A stretch of DNA of 5,390 nucleotides from Chloroflexota bacterium (lineage in GTDB: Bacteria; Chloroflexota; Dehalococcoidia; JACQGW01). Of this stretch, positions 1 to 5,020 are shown piece by piece. Every line of letters starts with the position of its first letter. The first letter of the stretch is position 1. The position numbers and the translations under genes are program-made. The DNA is taken from NCBI GenBank assembly GCA_016199325.1, contig JACQGW010000056.1, forward strand, positions 1 through 5,390. The letters run 5' to 3'. A model generated the notes under the pieces. That model had not been told where the DNA came from. It searched no databases and saw nothing but the letters and a program-made list of their open reading frames with translations.

Positions 1-4
1 GCCC

Positions 5-213
5 TAATGTGCCTCACCAGAATCGGGTCACACGAGCACCGACCACATGAAACAACTCATGTGCTGCGACCAATCGACGGCCGTCAATGGGGTCCCACAA
101 GGCCAATATTGGCGCCAAAATACAGCCATCGGTCGCCGCCGGTATTCCGTCGCTGTCCCACCCGCCAGTTTCGATGCTCAGGGCGTGTTACCCAAATCAC
201 GTGAGGCACATTA
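5..213. mobile_element. MITE-like element with terminal inverted repeats and TA flanks
   Basis: The left end ATGTGCCTCAC (7-17) is the exact reverse complement of the right end GTGAGGCACAT (201-211). Each end is bordered by TA (5-6 and 212-213), and the match runs one base further on both sides. Inside the ends the inverted similarity continues imperfectly: GGGTCACACG at 25-34 against the complement of 184-193 (9 of 10), and AGCACCG at 36-42 against the complement of 172-178 (6 of 7). The interior is rich in palindromes: a 7-bp stem at 44-50/57-63, GACGGCCGTC at 76-85, GCCAATATTGGC at 102-113 and TTGGCGCCAA at 109-118. No convincing gene lies inside. TA duplication is typical of IS630/Tc1-mariner elements, so a roughly 205-bp element mobilised in trans by such a transposase is the best reading. 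That assignment is inference; only the symmetry is seen directly. Confidence 0.55.
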
Positions 214-234
214 GTACACGTCAGCGGAAATAGA

Positions 235-285
235 CCGGTAGTTCACGCGGTCGCTGGCGGCCCCCGCCTGCCAGAGAACTACCGG
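235..285 (-). terminator. Possible hairpin terminator
   Basis: CCGGTAGTTC at 235-244 is the perfect reverse complement of GAACTACCGG at 276-285. Between them is a second small stem, GGCGG (256-260) with CCGCC (264-268), and a three-base loop. Read on the minus strand, the hairpin starts one base after the stop codon of the 72-codon frame (287-289) and is followed by the weakly T-rich run TCTATTT. The position suits a terminator, but the T tract is poor, so it could equally be a repeat or a structured remnant. Confidence 0.35.
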
Positions 286-286
286 C

Positions 287-505
287 TCATCTCCGCCAGC
301 CTGTACTAGCCATGTCCCACTCGACCCCGTCTGAGACATCACCAAACTTGAGGTCCTCTCCGGCCCCGCTGGCAACGTCAACCATCGCACTTGCACGCAC
401 GATAGCGCGCCGGTAGCGCCTACCGTACGCCGAATCCGATTCGCCGGGCCGCACACACGGCCCCGGCAGATCGCCGTGATAGGTGCCGCCGTAGCAATCA
501 TCCAT
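287..505 (-). CDS. Doubtful small hypothetical protein (72 aa)
   Basis: I do not recognise this protein. The frame starts at ATG 505-503, with a GAGG ribosome-binding site (517-514) eight bases upstream, and ends at TGA 289-287, one base before the hairpin at 285-235. It is hydrophilic, begins MDDCYGGTYHGDLPG and ends with an acidic GEDLKFGDVSDGVEWD stretch. It shows no membrane segment, signal peptide or known motif. About two thirds of codons end in G or C, weaker than in the firm genes of the window. A competing minus-strand frame starts at ATG 501-499 and ends at TAA 213-211, just at the edge of the mobile element, and codon use does not clearly separate the two. It lies downstream of the MFS remnant and may be part of the same decayed stretch. 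Confidence 0.22.
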   Translation of the reverse strand: MDDCYGGTYHGDLPGPCVRPGESDSAYGRRYRRAIVRASAMVDVASGAGEDLKFGDVSDGVEWDMASTGWRR

Positions 506-596
506 GGCGGGTTCCTCAGGGTGGGGAGACGATTCGGCCGTACCGAGCGATGATGTTGTAAATCTGCATGGGGTGGAGTCGCACGTTCTCACTCGT

Positions 597-765
597 CAGC
601 CCCGTCGAGGTGGCGCCGCAGATGAAGAAGCTGCCGGCTCCAGCCGAGCTCGACTTCAAGGGGGTAGATGAACACCCCCGGCGCCGACCGGACGCCGGCC
701 GCCACCAGGATCGTCAGCGCCGTGACGCCCACGACGACCCGGCCATAGTAGAACGGTTTCCGCAT
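597..765 (-). pseudogene. MFS transporter remnant with internal deletion
   Basis: From ATG 765-763 (AGGTGAT just upstream) the frame reads MRKPFYYGRVVVGVTALTIL and continues to GVFIYPLEVELGWSR at about 634. This is the N-terminus and first transmembrane segment of a major facilitator superfamily transporter of the FYGWVVV type, a group that includes monocarboxylate and oxalate/formate-like carriers. The expected Trp of YYGW is Arg here (CGG). Right after GWSR, a frame shifted from the first reads GSFFICGATSTGL (635-597), which resembles the start of the second half (helix 7) of the same family. Recognisable similarity then stops; the first frame ends soon at a stop near 589, the second at TGA 518-516. 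A full member has about 400 residues and 12 helices, so most of the protein is missing and this cannot be a working carrier. Family assignment is by motif memory; the deletion is inferred. Confidence 0.55.
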
Positions 766-830
766 GATCACCTGTAGCATAGCGGTATTGCCGCCAAAAG
801 GGAATCGCGAGCGGCGTGCTGCCTGCAGTA

Positions 831-839
831 TGGTATCAT
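831..839 (+). promoter_or_regulatory. Possible extended -10 promoter of the kinase gene
   Basis: TGGTATCAT fits an extended -10 element (TG, one base, then TATCAT, 5 of 6 to TATAAT). No good -35 box lies 16-18 bases upstream. It would start a transcript near 846 and leave a leader of about 65 bases before ATG 911. A weak single-site call. Confidence 0.22.
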
Positions 840-910
840 TTCCGAATCAGCATGGCCTTCGATTGAAGGTTGGGGGAGCGCGCTCTTCTGCCGGAGAGGA
901 TGGGGAAATC

Positions 911-1217
911 ATGACCGGTCGGTCCGACTCTCGTCTCATCTCATCGCTCGAGTCCTTCTCGCGGGCGGCCGGTGCTTTCGCCATCCTGTTGGGCGCGCTC
1001 GCCCTCGCCGGCTGGGCGTTCGGCCTCGAAACGCCCAAGCGGGTCCTCCCCGACCTGGTCACCATGAAGGTCAACGCAGCGGTCTCATTCATCCTGACCG
1101 GTTTGTCGCTGTGGCTGCTCAAGACGAAGCCGGCAGAGCGGTGGGCGCGCCGGATCGTCCTCGTCGGCGCCTCCGTCGTCGCTCTGCTGGGCCTGCTGAC
1201 GCTGAGCGAATACCTCC
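911..1217 (+). pseudogene. Sensor histidine kinase, N-terminal membrane fragment
   Basis: ATG 911 is preceded by GGGGAA (902-907) and GGAGAGGA (893-900). The 102 recognisable residues hold three likely transmembrane helices, at about 20-38, 56-71 and 81-98, ending LLGLLTLSEYL. This is like the membrane sensor region found at the front of many PAS-containing kinases, where LLTLAEYL is normally followed by an extracytoplasmic stretch and more helices. Here it stops abruptly. The same frame stays open to 1897 but becomes an Arg/Pro/Gly-rich string that is only the out-of-frame reading of the kinase core. The matching PAS and kinase sequence resumes in another frame from about 1218, and that frame has a TGA at 1203-1205, so the halves cannot be read as one protein without a shift. 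Missing sensor helices and a missing first half of the PAS domain argue for an internal deletion rather than a single-base error. Confidence 0.6.
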
Positions 1218-1262
1218 GAGGGCAAGCCGTTTCCGCTGGAAGCGAGTCCGCTCTGGCGGGCC

Positions 1263-2102
1263 TTGCACGGCGAGACCGTGCGCGGCGGCGTCGCGGCCCT
1301 GCATCGACCCCACGATCAGTCCACCGTCTGGGTTTCTACCAGCGCCGCGCCCATCCGCGCGCCGGACGGCGCGGTGATGGGAGTCGTCTCCACCTTCACC
1401 GACATTACCGAGCTGCACGAGCTGCAACAGCAGCGCGAGGACTTCTTGCGGATGGTCTCCCACGACCTGCGGGCGCCGCTGACGGTCATCCAGGGGCACG
1501 CGCAGCTCCTACAACGGGCCCTGGAGCGGGCCGGCCTCAGCGCCTACCGGGGCAACGTCGATGCTATCGGTATCTCCGCCCGTCGAATGGACGCGATGAT
1601 TCGGGACCTCGTCGACTCGGCCCGACTGGAGGCCGGGCAGATCCGGCTCGAGCGGGTCCCGGTCAATCTGGGGGTCTTCGTGGCCGACCTGTTGGAGCGG
1701 TCCCGGCCGCTGGTCGACCTCCACCGGATCCAGGTGGCGGTCCCGCTCGACCTGCCGCCGGTCCCGGCCGACCCGGACCGCCTGGAGCGGATCCTCACGA
1801 ACCTGCTCTCCAACGCGCTCAAGTACTCGCCGCCGACGGCGGAGGTGCTGGTCAGCGCGAGACAGGACGGCGCGGTGGCGGAGATCACGGTGGCTGACCG
1901 CGGCGTCGGCATCGCGCCGGACGATCAGGTCCATCTCTTCGAGCGCTACTTCCGCGCAAAGGGGACGCGGCGGACCGAGGGCCTGGGCCTGGGCCTCTAC
2001 ATCGCCCGGCTGCTGGTCGAGGCGCACGGCGGCCGCATCTGGGCCACCAGCAAGCCCGGCCAGGGCAGCACCTTCTCCTTCACTCTGCCGCTCGCTCCCT
2101 AA
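1263..2102 (+). CDS. Sensor histidine kinase, PAS-HisKA-HATPase part (broken gene)
   Basis: The coding frame is recognisable from 1218 (EGKPFPLEASPLWRALHGE) to TAA 2100-2102, 294 residues. The earliest possible start is TTG 1263 or GTG 1278, neither with a good ribosome-binding site. Counting from 1218, residues 1-65 are the back half of a PAS domain (VWVSTSAAPIRAPDG to FTDITE). HisKA follows, with phosphoacceptor His82 in SHDLRAPLT (codon 1461-1463). The HATPase_c domain has an N box (N195, N199 in NLLSNALKYSP), a G1 box DRGVGI (227-232), an F box LFERYFRA and a G2 box GLGLGL (255-260). All catalytic boxes are present, so the core could autophosphorylate if made. Its membrane sensor lies upstream in another frame (911-1217), so the gene as a whole is probably a pseudogene. 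No response regulator gene is adjacent. The stop overlaps that of the convergent transporter gene (TAG 2101-2099). Confidence 0.72.
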   Translation: MHGETVRGGVAALHRPHDQSTVWVSTSAAPIRAPDGAVMGVVSTFTDITELHELQQQREDFLRMVSHDLRAPLTVIQGHAQLLQRALERAGLSAYRGNVDAIGISARRMDAMIRDLVDSARLEAGQIRLERVPVNLGVFVADLLERSRPLVDLHRIQVAVPLDLPPVPADPDRLERILTNLLSNALKYSPPTAEVLVSARQDGAVAEITVADRGVGIAPDDQVHLFERYFRAKGTRRTEGLGLGLYIARLLVEAHGGRIWATSKPGQGSTFSFTLPLAP

Positions 2103-2884
2103 TGGAACACGTCCCACGCGGTTCGTAGCGCGACGAGGGCGATCAGCGCCGCCAGCAGCCAGCGGAGCACCTGCGCGTGGACGCGGTGGCTCAATCGGCT
2201 GCCGACCTGAGCACCGACGATGCCGCCGGCCACCAGCAGCGCAGCGGCGCCGAACCAGAGCTGGCCGGTAACGACCTTCCCGATCAGTCCGGCAAGGCCG
2301 GAAAGGGCGGTGATCGCCAGCGAGGAGCCGATCGCGATCCGGATCGGCACGCGGATGAGGCCGATAAGCACGGGCATGAGCAGAAAGCCGCCGCCGGCGC
2401 CGACGAGGCCGGAGAGGATCCCGACCACGAGCGCGGCGGCGAACGCCGTCGGCCGGTTGAAGCGGAGCCGGCCGGGCTTGCCGACATCCGCCACATGCTC
2501 GGCGATCGGCAGCACCATCAGCACGACGCCCAGCGCCGCCATCGCCGAGAAGACCGCCAGGAGCGCCCGCGCCTCGACGAACTTCGAGCCGGCGCCGCCG
2601 GCGAAGGCGCCGAGGGCGATGGCGCCGCCGGCGACGATGACCAGATCGCGGTGGACGGCCCCGCGGCCCCGGTGGACGATCGCCCCGACCGTCGCGGCGA
2701 AGAAGACCTGGGTGATGCTGAGGGCCGCAACCGCCTTCATGTCGAGCTGGCCGACGCCAAGCAGCGGCGGTACGTAGAGCAGGAGCGGGATCATCAAGAT
2801 GGCGCCGCCGACGCCAAGCAGGCCGGAGACGAACGACCCGGCGAAACCGAGCGCAACCAGCGTGAGCGCAAGAGCCAGTGTCAT
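2099..2884 (-). CDS. TauE/SafE family anion transporter
   Basis: This 261-residue integral membrane protein has about eight hydrophobic helices and the two duplicated signatures of the TauE/SafE (DUF81) family: GLLGVGGAILMIPLLL (21-36) in the first half and GILSGLVGAGGGFLLMPVL (155-173) in the second. The loop between the halves (about 128-145) is charged. Length and repeat structure are normal for the family, and no break is seen. Family members are linked to export or uptake of sulfite, sulfoacetate, taurine-related sulfonates and other small organic anions; the substrate cannot be read from sequence. The start ATG 2884-2882 lies three bases after the stop of the GntR gene, with GGAAGG in the end of that gene as ribosome-binding site, so the two are co-transcribed and probably translationally coupled. 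Beside a divergent oxalate oxidoreductase, oxalate or a related small acid is a reasonable but unproven substrate. Its TAG overlaps the TAA of the convergent kinase gene. Confidence 0.88.
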   Translation of the reverse strand: MTLALALTLVALGFAGSFVSGLLGVGGAILMIPLLLYVPPLLGVGQLDMKAVAALSITQVFFAATVGAIVHRGRGAVHRDLVIVAGGAIALGAFAGGAGSKFVEARALLAVFSAMAALGVVLMVLPIAEHVADVGKPGRLRFNRPTAFAAALVVGILSGLVGAGGGFLLMPVLIGLIRVPIRIAIGSSLAITALSGLAGLIGKVVTGQLWFGAAALLVAGGIVGAQVGSRLSHRVHAQVLRWLLAALIALVALRTAWDVFH

Positions 2885-2887
2885 CGT

Positions 2888-3589
2888 TCAGCCTTCCGCC
2901 GCGCGAAGAGTCTGGCCGATCCCCTCGATGTGGTCGAACATCGCACGGTGCGCTTCATCGGCATCCCGCGACCGAAGCGCCGCGAGGATCCGGCGGTGCC
3001 CGGCCAGGGAGCGCTGTGCCCGGCCCGGCGTCTGGAGGGAGCGCTGGTGCGACTCCAGGAGGAGACCGTTGATGGTCTGGATGACCTGCACGACGATCCG
3101 ATTGCCGGTCGCCTCCGCCAGCGCCAGGTGGAACTCGCTGTCCTCCTCGACCGCCACTTCGCCGCTCTGCACGCGCTGGGCCTGCCGTTGGAGGATCGCG
3201 TCCAGGCGGGCAAGGTCGGCGTCGGTGCAGCGCTGGGCCGCCAGCCCACAGATGGCCGGCTCGAAGGTGGCACGGGCGTCGAGGAGCTCGGCGCTGAGCT
3301 TCCGGTGGTGCTGGAGGATGGTCGCGAGCGGCCCGACGACGTGTGCGAGCGAGAGCTCGCACACGTAGTTGCCGCCGCCCTGGCGGGTCTCGACGAGCCC
3401 CCAGAGCTGGAGGTCCCGCAGCGCCTCGCGGACGGTGACCCGGCTGACGCCAAACCTGGCCGCCAGGTCGCGCTCGGGCGGCAGCGCATCGCCGGGCTTG
3501 AGCCTGCCCTCGGCGATGAGCGCGTGGAGCGACTCGGCGATCTGCTCGTGCAGCTTGCGCCGCTTGACCGGCTGGATCTCGGGGAGCAT
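2888..3589 (-). CDS. FadR-type GntR transcriptional regulator (FCD domain)
   Basis: This protein has 233 residues, normal for the FadR subfamily. The N-terminal winged helix-turn-helix spans about 8-77 (LHEQIAESLHALIAEGRLKP, then PPERDLAARFGVSRVTVREAL and a GGGNYV wing). The C-terminal FCD ligand-binding domain spans about 95-225: LLDARATFEPAICGLAA, then EEDSEFHLALAEATGN, GHRRILAAL and AMFDHI. Asp150, His154, His198 and His220 sit where FCD proteins hold a metal ion that helps bind a small carboxylate. The start ATG 3589-3587 has a strong AGGAGG site nine bases upstream; the frame stays open further upstream, but only as antisense to the oxidoreductase gene. Such regulators usually repress and are released by organic acids. 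Divergent placement and a palindrome over both promoters (3618-3637) suggest it controls itself, the transporter and the oxidoreductase, with oxalate or a relative as the likely signal (inference). Confidence 0.93.
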   Translation of the reverse strand: MLPEIQPVKRRKLHEQIAESLHALIAEGRLKPGDALPPERDLAARFGVSRVTVREALRDLQLWGLVETRQGGGNYVCELSLAHVVGPLATILQHHRKLSAELLDARATFEPAICGLAAQRCTDADLARLDAILQRQAQRVQSGEVAVEEDSEFHLALAEATGNRIVVQVIQTINGLLLESHQRSLQTPGRAQRSLAGHRRILAALRSRDADEAHRAMFDHIEGIGQTLRAAEG

Positions 3590-3608
3590 CCTGGCGGTCC
3601 TCCTCCTA

Positions 3609-3637
3609 TTGACTCCCAGTGTACCACGTGCTACACT
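3609..3637 (+). promoter_or_regulatory. Promoter of the oxalate oxidoreductase operon
   Basis: TTGACT (3609-3614, 5 of 6 to the -35 consensus) is followed after exactly 17 bases by TACACT (3632-3637, 4 of 6 to the -10 consensus). Transcription would start near 3644, giving a leader of about 190 bases before GTG 3836. The -10 box is the right arm of the palindrome at 3618-3637, so a bound regulator would block polymerase. It is the best sigma-70-like promoter I see in the window. Confidence 0.55.
3618..3637. promoter_or_regulatory. Near-perfect 20-bp palindrome, likely GntR operator
   Basis: The sequence AGTGTA-c-CACGTG-c-TACACT is symmetric at 18 of 20 positions; only the two single c positions (3624 and 3631) break the symmetry. 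The centre lies between 3627 and 3628. It sits 29 bases upstream of the regulator's start codon and covers the spacer and -10 of the plus-strand promoter and the -10 of the minus-strand one. FadR-family regulators bind as dimers to short palindromes of this kind, commonly with GT and AC half-site elements. The exact match to a known operator class was not tested. Confidence 0.6.
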
Positions 3638-3646
3638 TGTGCGAAA
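3618..3646 (-). promoter_or_regulatory. Promoter of the gntR-tauE unit
   Basis: On the minus strand TGGTACACT (3626-3618) is an extended -10 (TG, one base, TACACT). The hexamer 17 bases upstream (TTTCGC, 3646-3641) is a poor -35, as is common with extended -10 promoters. The -10 is the left arm of the palindrome and mirrors that of the plus-strand promoter. The transcript would begin near 3611 and have a very short leader carrying AGGAGG. Confidence 0.4.
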
Positions 3647-3700
3647 GTCTGGCGGTCTAGTGGTTAGTCCAATTGGTTGGCAACGGGCCGACGACTTTCG
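3642..3700 (+). repeat. Inverted repeat in the oxidoreductase leader
   Basis: CGAAAGTC (3642-3649) is the perfect reverse complement of GACTTTCG (3693-3700), with 43 bases between them that include the small palindrome CCAATTGG (3669-3676). In RNA this would begin at or beside the predicted transcript start. The overlapping GTCTGG (3647-3652) could pair instead with CCAGAC (3722-3727). I do not recognise a known riboswitch class. Confidence 0.3.
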
Positions 3701-3740
3701 AGCGGTTTGCAGAGGGATTGCCCAGACAACAACGGGCGTT

Positions 3741-3780
3741 CTCGGCGTCGTCCTTGGCGCTCTTGGCGTCTTGGCGGTTC
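3741..3780 (+). repeat. TTGGCG short direct repeats, interspersed-repeat-like
   Basis: CTCGGCG (3741-3747) is followed by three copies of TTGGCG at 3754-3759, 3763-3768 and 3771-3776, then GTTC. On the other strand this reads GAACCGCCAAGACGCCAAG. From memory, this CGCCAAG pattern is a common intergenic repeat in several bacterial phyla, which yields spurious peptides like NRQDAK when translated. It lies in the leader of the oxidoreductase operon, between the promoter and GTG 3836. Family membership is recalled, not searched. Confidence 0.5.
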
Positions 3781-3835
3781 GTTCTCCCTCCGCACCGCGC
3801 CAGCGTGCAGGAGGTTCAGTGGATGGAGGGCAGAC

Positions 3836-5020
3836 GTGATTAAGCGGGTCGAGATCAACTATCGCGGCATCTTCCAGAAAACCCTGGCCAAGCGGCTCGG
3901 CGGGGACATCGTCATCATCGCCACCCGCATGGATCAGGTGGGCTTCTCCAACGGGCGCTACAGCGATTCCCCGGAGCGCAACGGTATCCCCTGTAAGTAC
4001 TTCGCATTCGTCTCCCCGGACCTCTCCGAGGAGGAGCTCGAAGCCGAGTGCGGCGCCAAGCTGGACATCGACGAGGCCGACGTCTCCATCGTCCTGGACG
4101 ACACCCTCGTCAAGGGCGTCGAGCCCTGGGCCTGGTACGGCATCCGTCCCATCAACGAGAAGGTGTCTGAGGACAGCCATCTGCTCGTCGTCTCCCGGCG
4201 AGATCCCCAGGACCTGCTCAGGTTCATCGGCACCAAGCCACACCCCTACCATCTCGCTCTTCTGGAGGGCGACGCCAGTCTGGCCGGGATGTGGGTGTTC
4301 AAGGACGACCTGACCCATGAGCGGGTGCTCGGCGCCATCGCCGGCCTGGACCCGACGATCATCCGCATCGACGCGGTCGAGTCCTACCTCCGGGACAAGA
4401 CCCACGACGAGCGCCGGGTGGCCGCGGCGCGGCAGGGGTATGAGTCGATCCGGGAACGGGTCACCGTCGTCGAACCCGGCGAGGGCCTTGAGTGGCCGCA
4501 CCAGGTGCCGGTCCTGCCGAAGTGGAACGAGTTCTCGGATGGAGCGGCGGTCCCAGGCGTGCCGCGAGGCTTCACGATGGGCCCGCGCGGCCAGTCCCGC
4601 AGCACGACCTTCAAGCGGGGCACGACCAGGACCCAGCGCCCGGCGATCCGTTTCGACCTCTGCACGAAATGTACGCTCTGCTGGCTGGAGTGCCCCGACG
4701 AGTGCTTCGACCCGACGACCGACGGCTTCTTCGACGTCCACTACGACTACTGCGTCGGCTGCGGCAAGTGTGCCGAGATCTGCCCCATCCGCGAGTGCAT
4801 CGTCATGGTGCACGAGCTTCAGTTCTCCGACAACGGCAGCCCCTGGGAGGTCTGGAAACGGGATCCGCAGGGATACGTCGAGGCCATCGAGCAGAAGAAG
4901 GGAACGGAGCGCGTGGTCTATCCCTACGTGACCGGGACCGGCGTGGCGACCGTCGAGGGCGTGCGCGTCCCTGTCGGGAAGAAGGTTCCCGTCAAGAAGA
5001 CCCAGGAGGTGTCCAAGTGA
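3836..5020 (+). CDS. Oxalate oxidoreductase, fused gamma-delta subunit
   Basis: A 394-residue subunit of a thiamine-dependent 2-oxoacid:ferredoxin oxidoreductase. Residues 1 to about 215 are the gamma domain (IKRVEINYRGIFQKTLAKRL onward); about 216-394 are a linker and the delta, ferredoxin-like domain. The delta part carries two CxxCxxCxxxCP motifs, Cys276/279/282/286 and Cys306/309/312/316, each with its proline, for two [4Fe-4S] clusters that move electrons towards ferredoxin. The gamma start lacks the usual glycine-rich GxGGQG loop and reads NYRGIFQ instead. Start GTG 3836 is chosen because GGAGGG (3825-3830) lies five bases upstream and the protein reads sensibly from there; the open frame continues upstream to 3677 but that part is leader. 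The gene overlaps the alpha gene by four bases (GTGA, 5017-5020). Gamma-delta fusion is known for Moorella oxalate oxidoreductase; the oxalate assignment rests mainly on the alpha subunit that follows. Confidence 0.88.
   Translation: MIKRVEINYRGIFQKTLAKRLGGDIVIIATRMDQVGFSNGRYSDSPERNGIPCKYFAFVSPDLSEEELEAECGAKLDIDEADVSIVLDDTLVKGVEPWAWYGIRPINEKVSEDSHLLVVSRRDPQDLLRFIGTKPHPYHLALLEGDASLAGMWVFKDDLTHERVLGAIAGLDPTIIRIDAVESYLRDKTHDERRVAAARQGYESIRERVTVVEPGEGLEWPHQVPVLPKWNEFSDGAAVPGVPRGFTMGPRGQSRSTTFKRGTTRTQRPAIRFDLCTKCTLCWLECPDECFDPTTDGFFDVHYDYCVGCGKCAEICPIRECIVMVHELQFSDNGSPWEVWKRDPQGYVEAIEQKKGTERVVYPYVTGTGVATVEGVRVPVGKKVPVKKTQEVSK

Noticed and set aside
7..204. A 65-codon plus-strand frame inside the inverted-repeat element
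   Set aside because: It starts and ends in the inverted repeats, crosses several palindromes, shows no motif and has no clear ribosome-binding site.
1217..1897. Continuation of the kinase N-terminal frame
   Set aside because: After about 1217 it becomes an Arg/Pro/Gly/Ala-rich string lying over the PAS and kinase core in another frame.
1509..2117. A 202-codon minus-strand frame over the kinase core
   Set aside because: It is antisense to the HisKA/HATPase motifs and has no recognisable protein features.
2177..3667. A 496-codon plus-strand open frame, rich in Asp, Arg, Glu and Gln
   Set aside because: It lies antisense to the TauE/SafE and GntR genes, which have clear motifs, and its composition is that of a mirror frame.
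3652..3785. tRNA-like pieces (GGCGGTCTAGTGGTTAG and a later GTTCG)
   Set aside because: No acceptor stem, anticodon stem or pairing T arm can be formed; the resemblance is limited to a D-arm-like stretch.
2888..4813. A 641-codon minus-strand open frame that contains the GntR gene at its end
   Set aside because: Only the last 233 codons (from 3589) look like a protein and have a ribosome-binding site. The first part is antisense to the well-supported oxidoreductase gene and is an effect of high GC.
4317..4931. A 204-codon Ser/Arg-rich plus-strand frame
   Set aside because: It overlaps the iron-sulfur subunit in another frame and is a GC-driven mirror reading.
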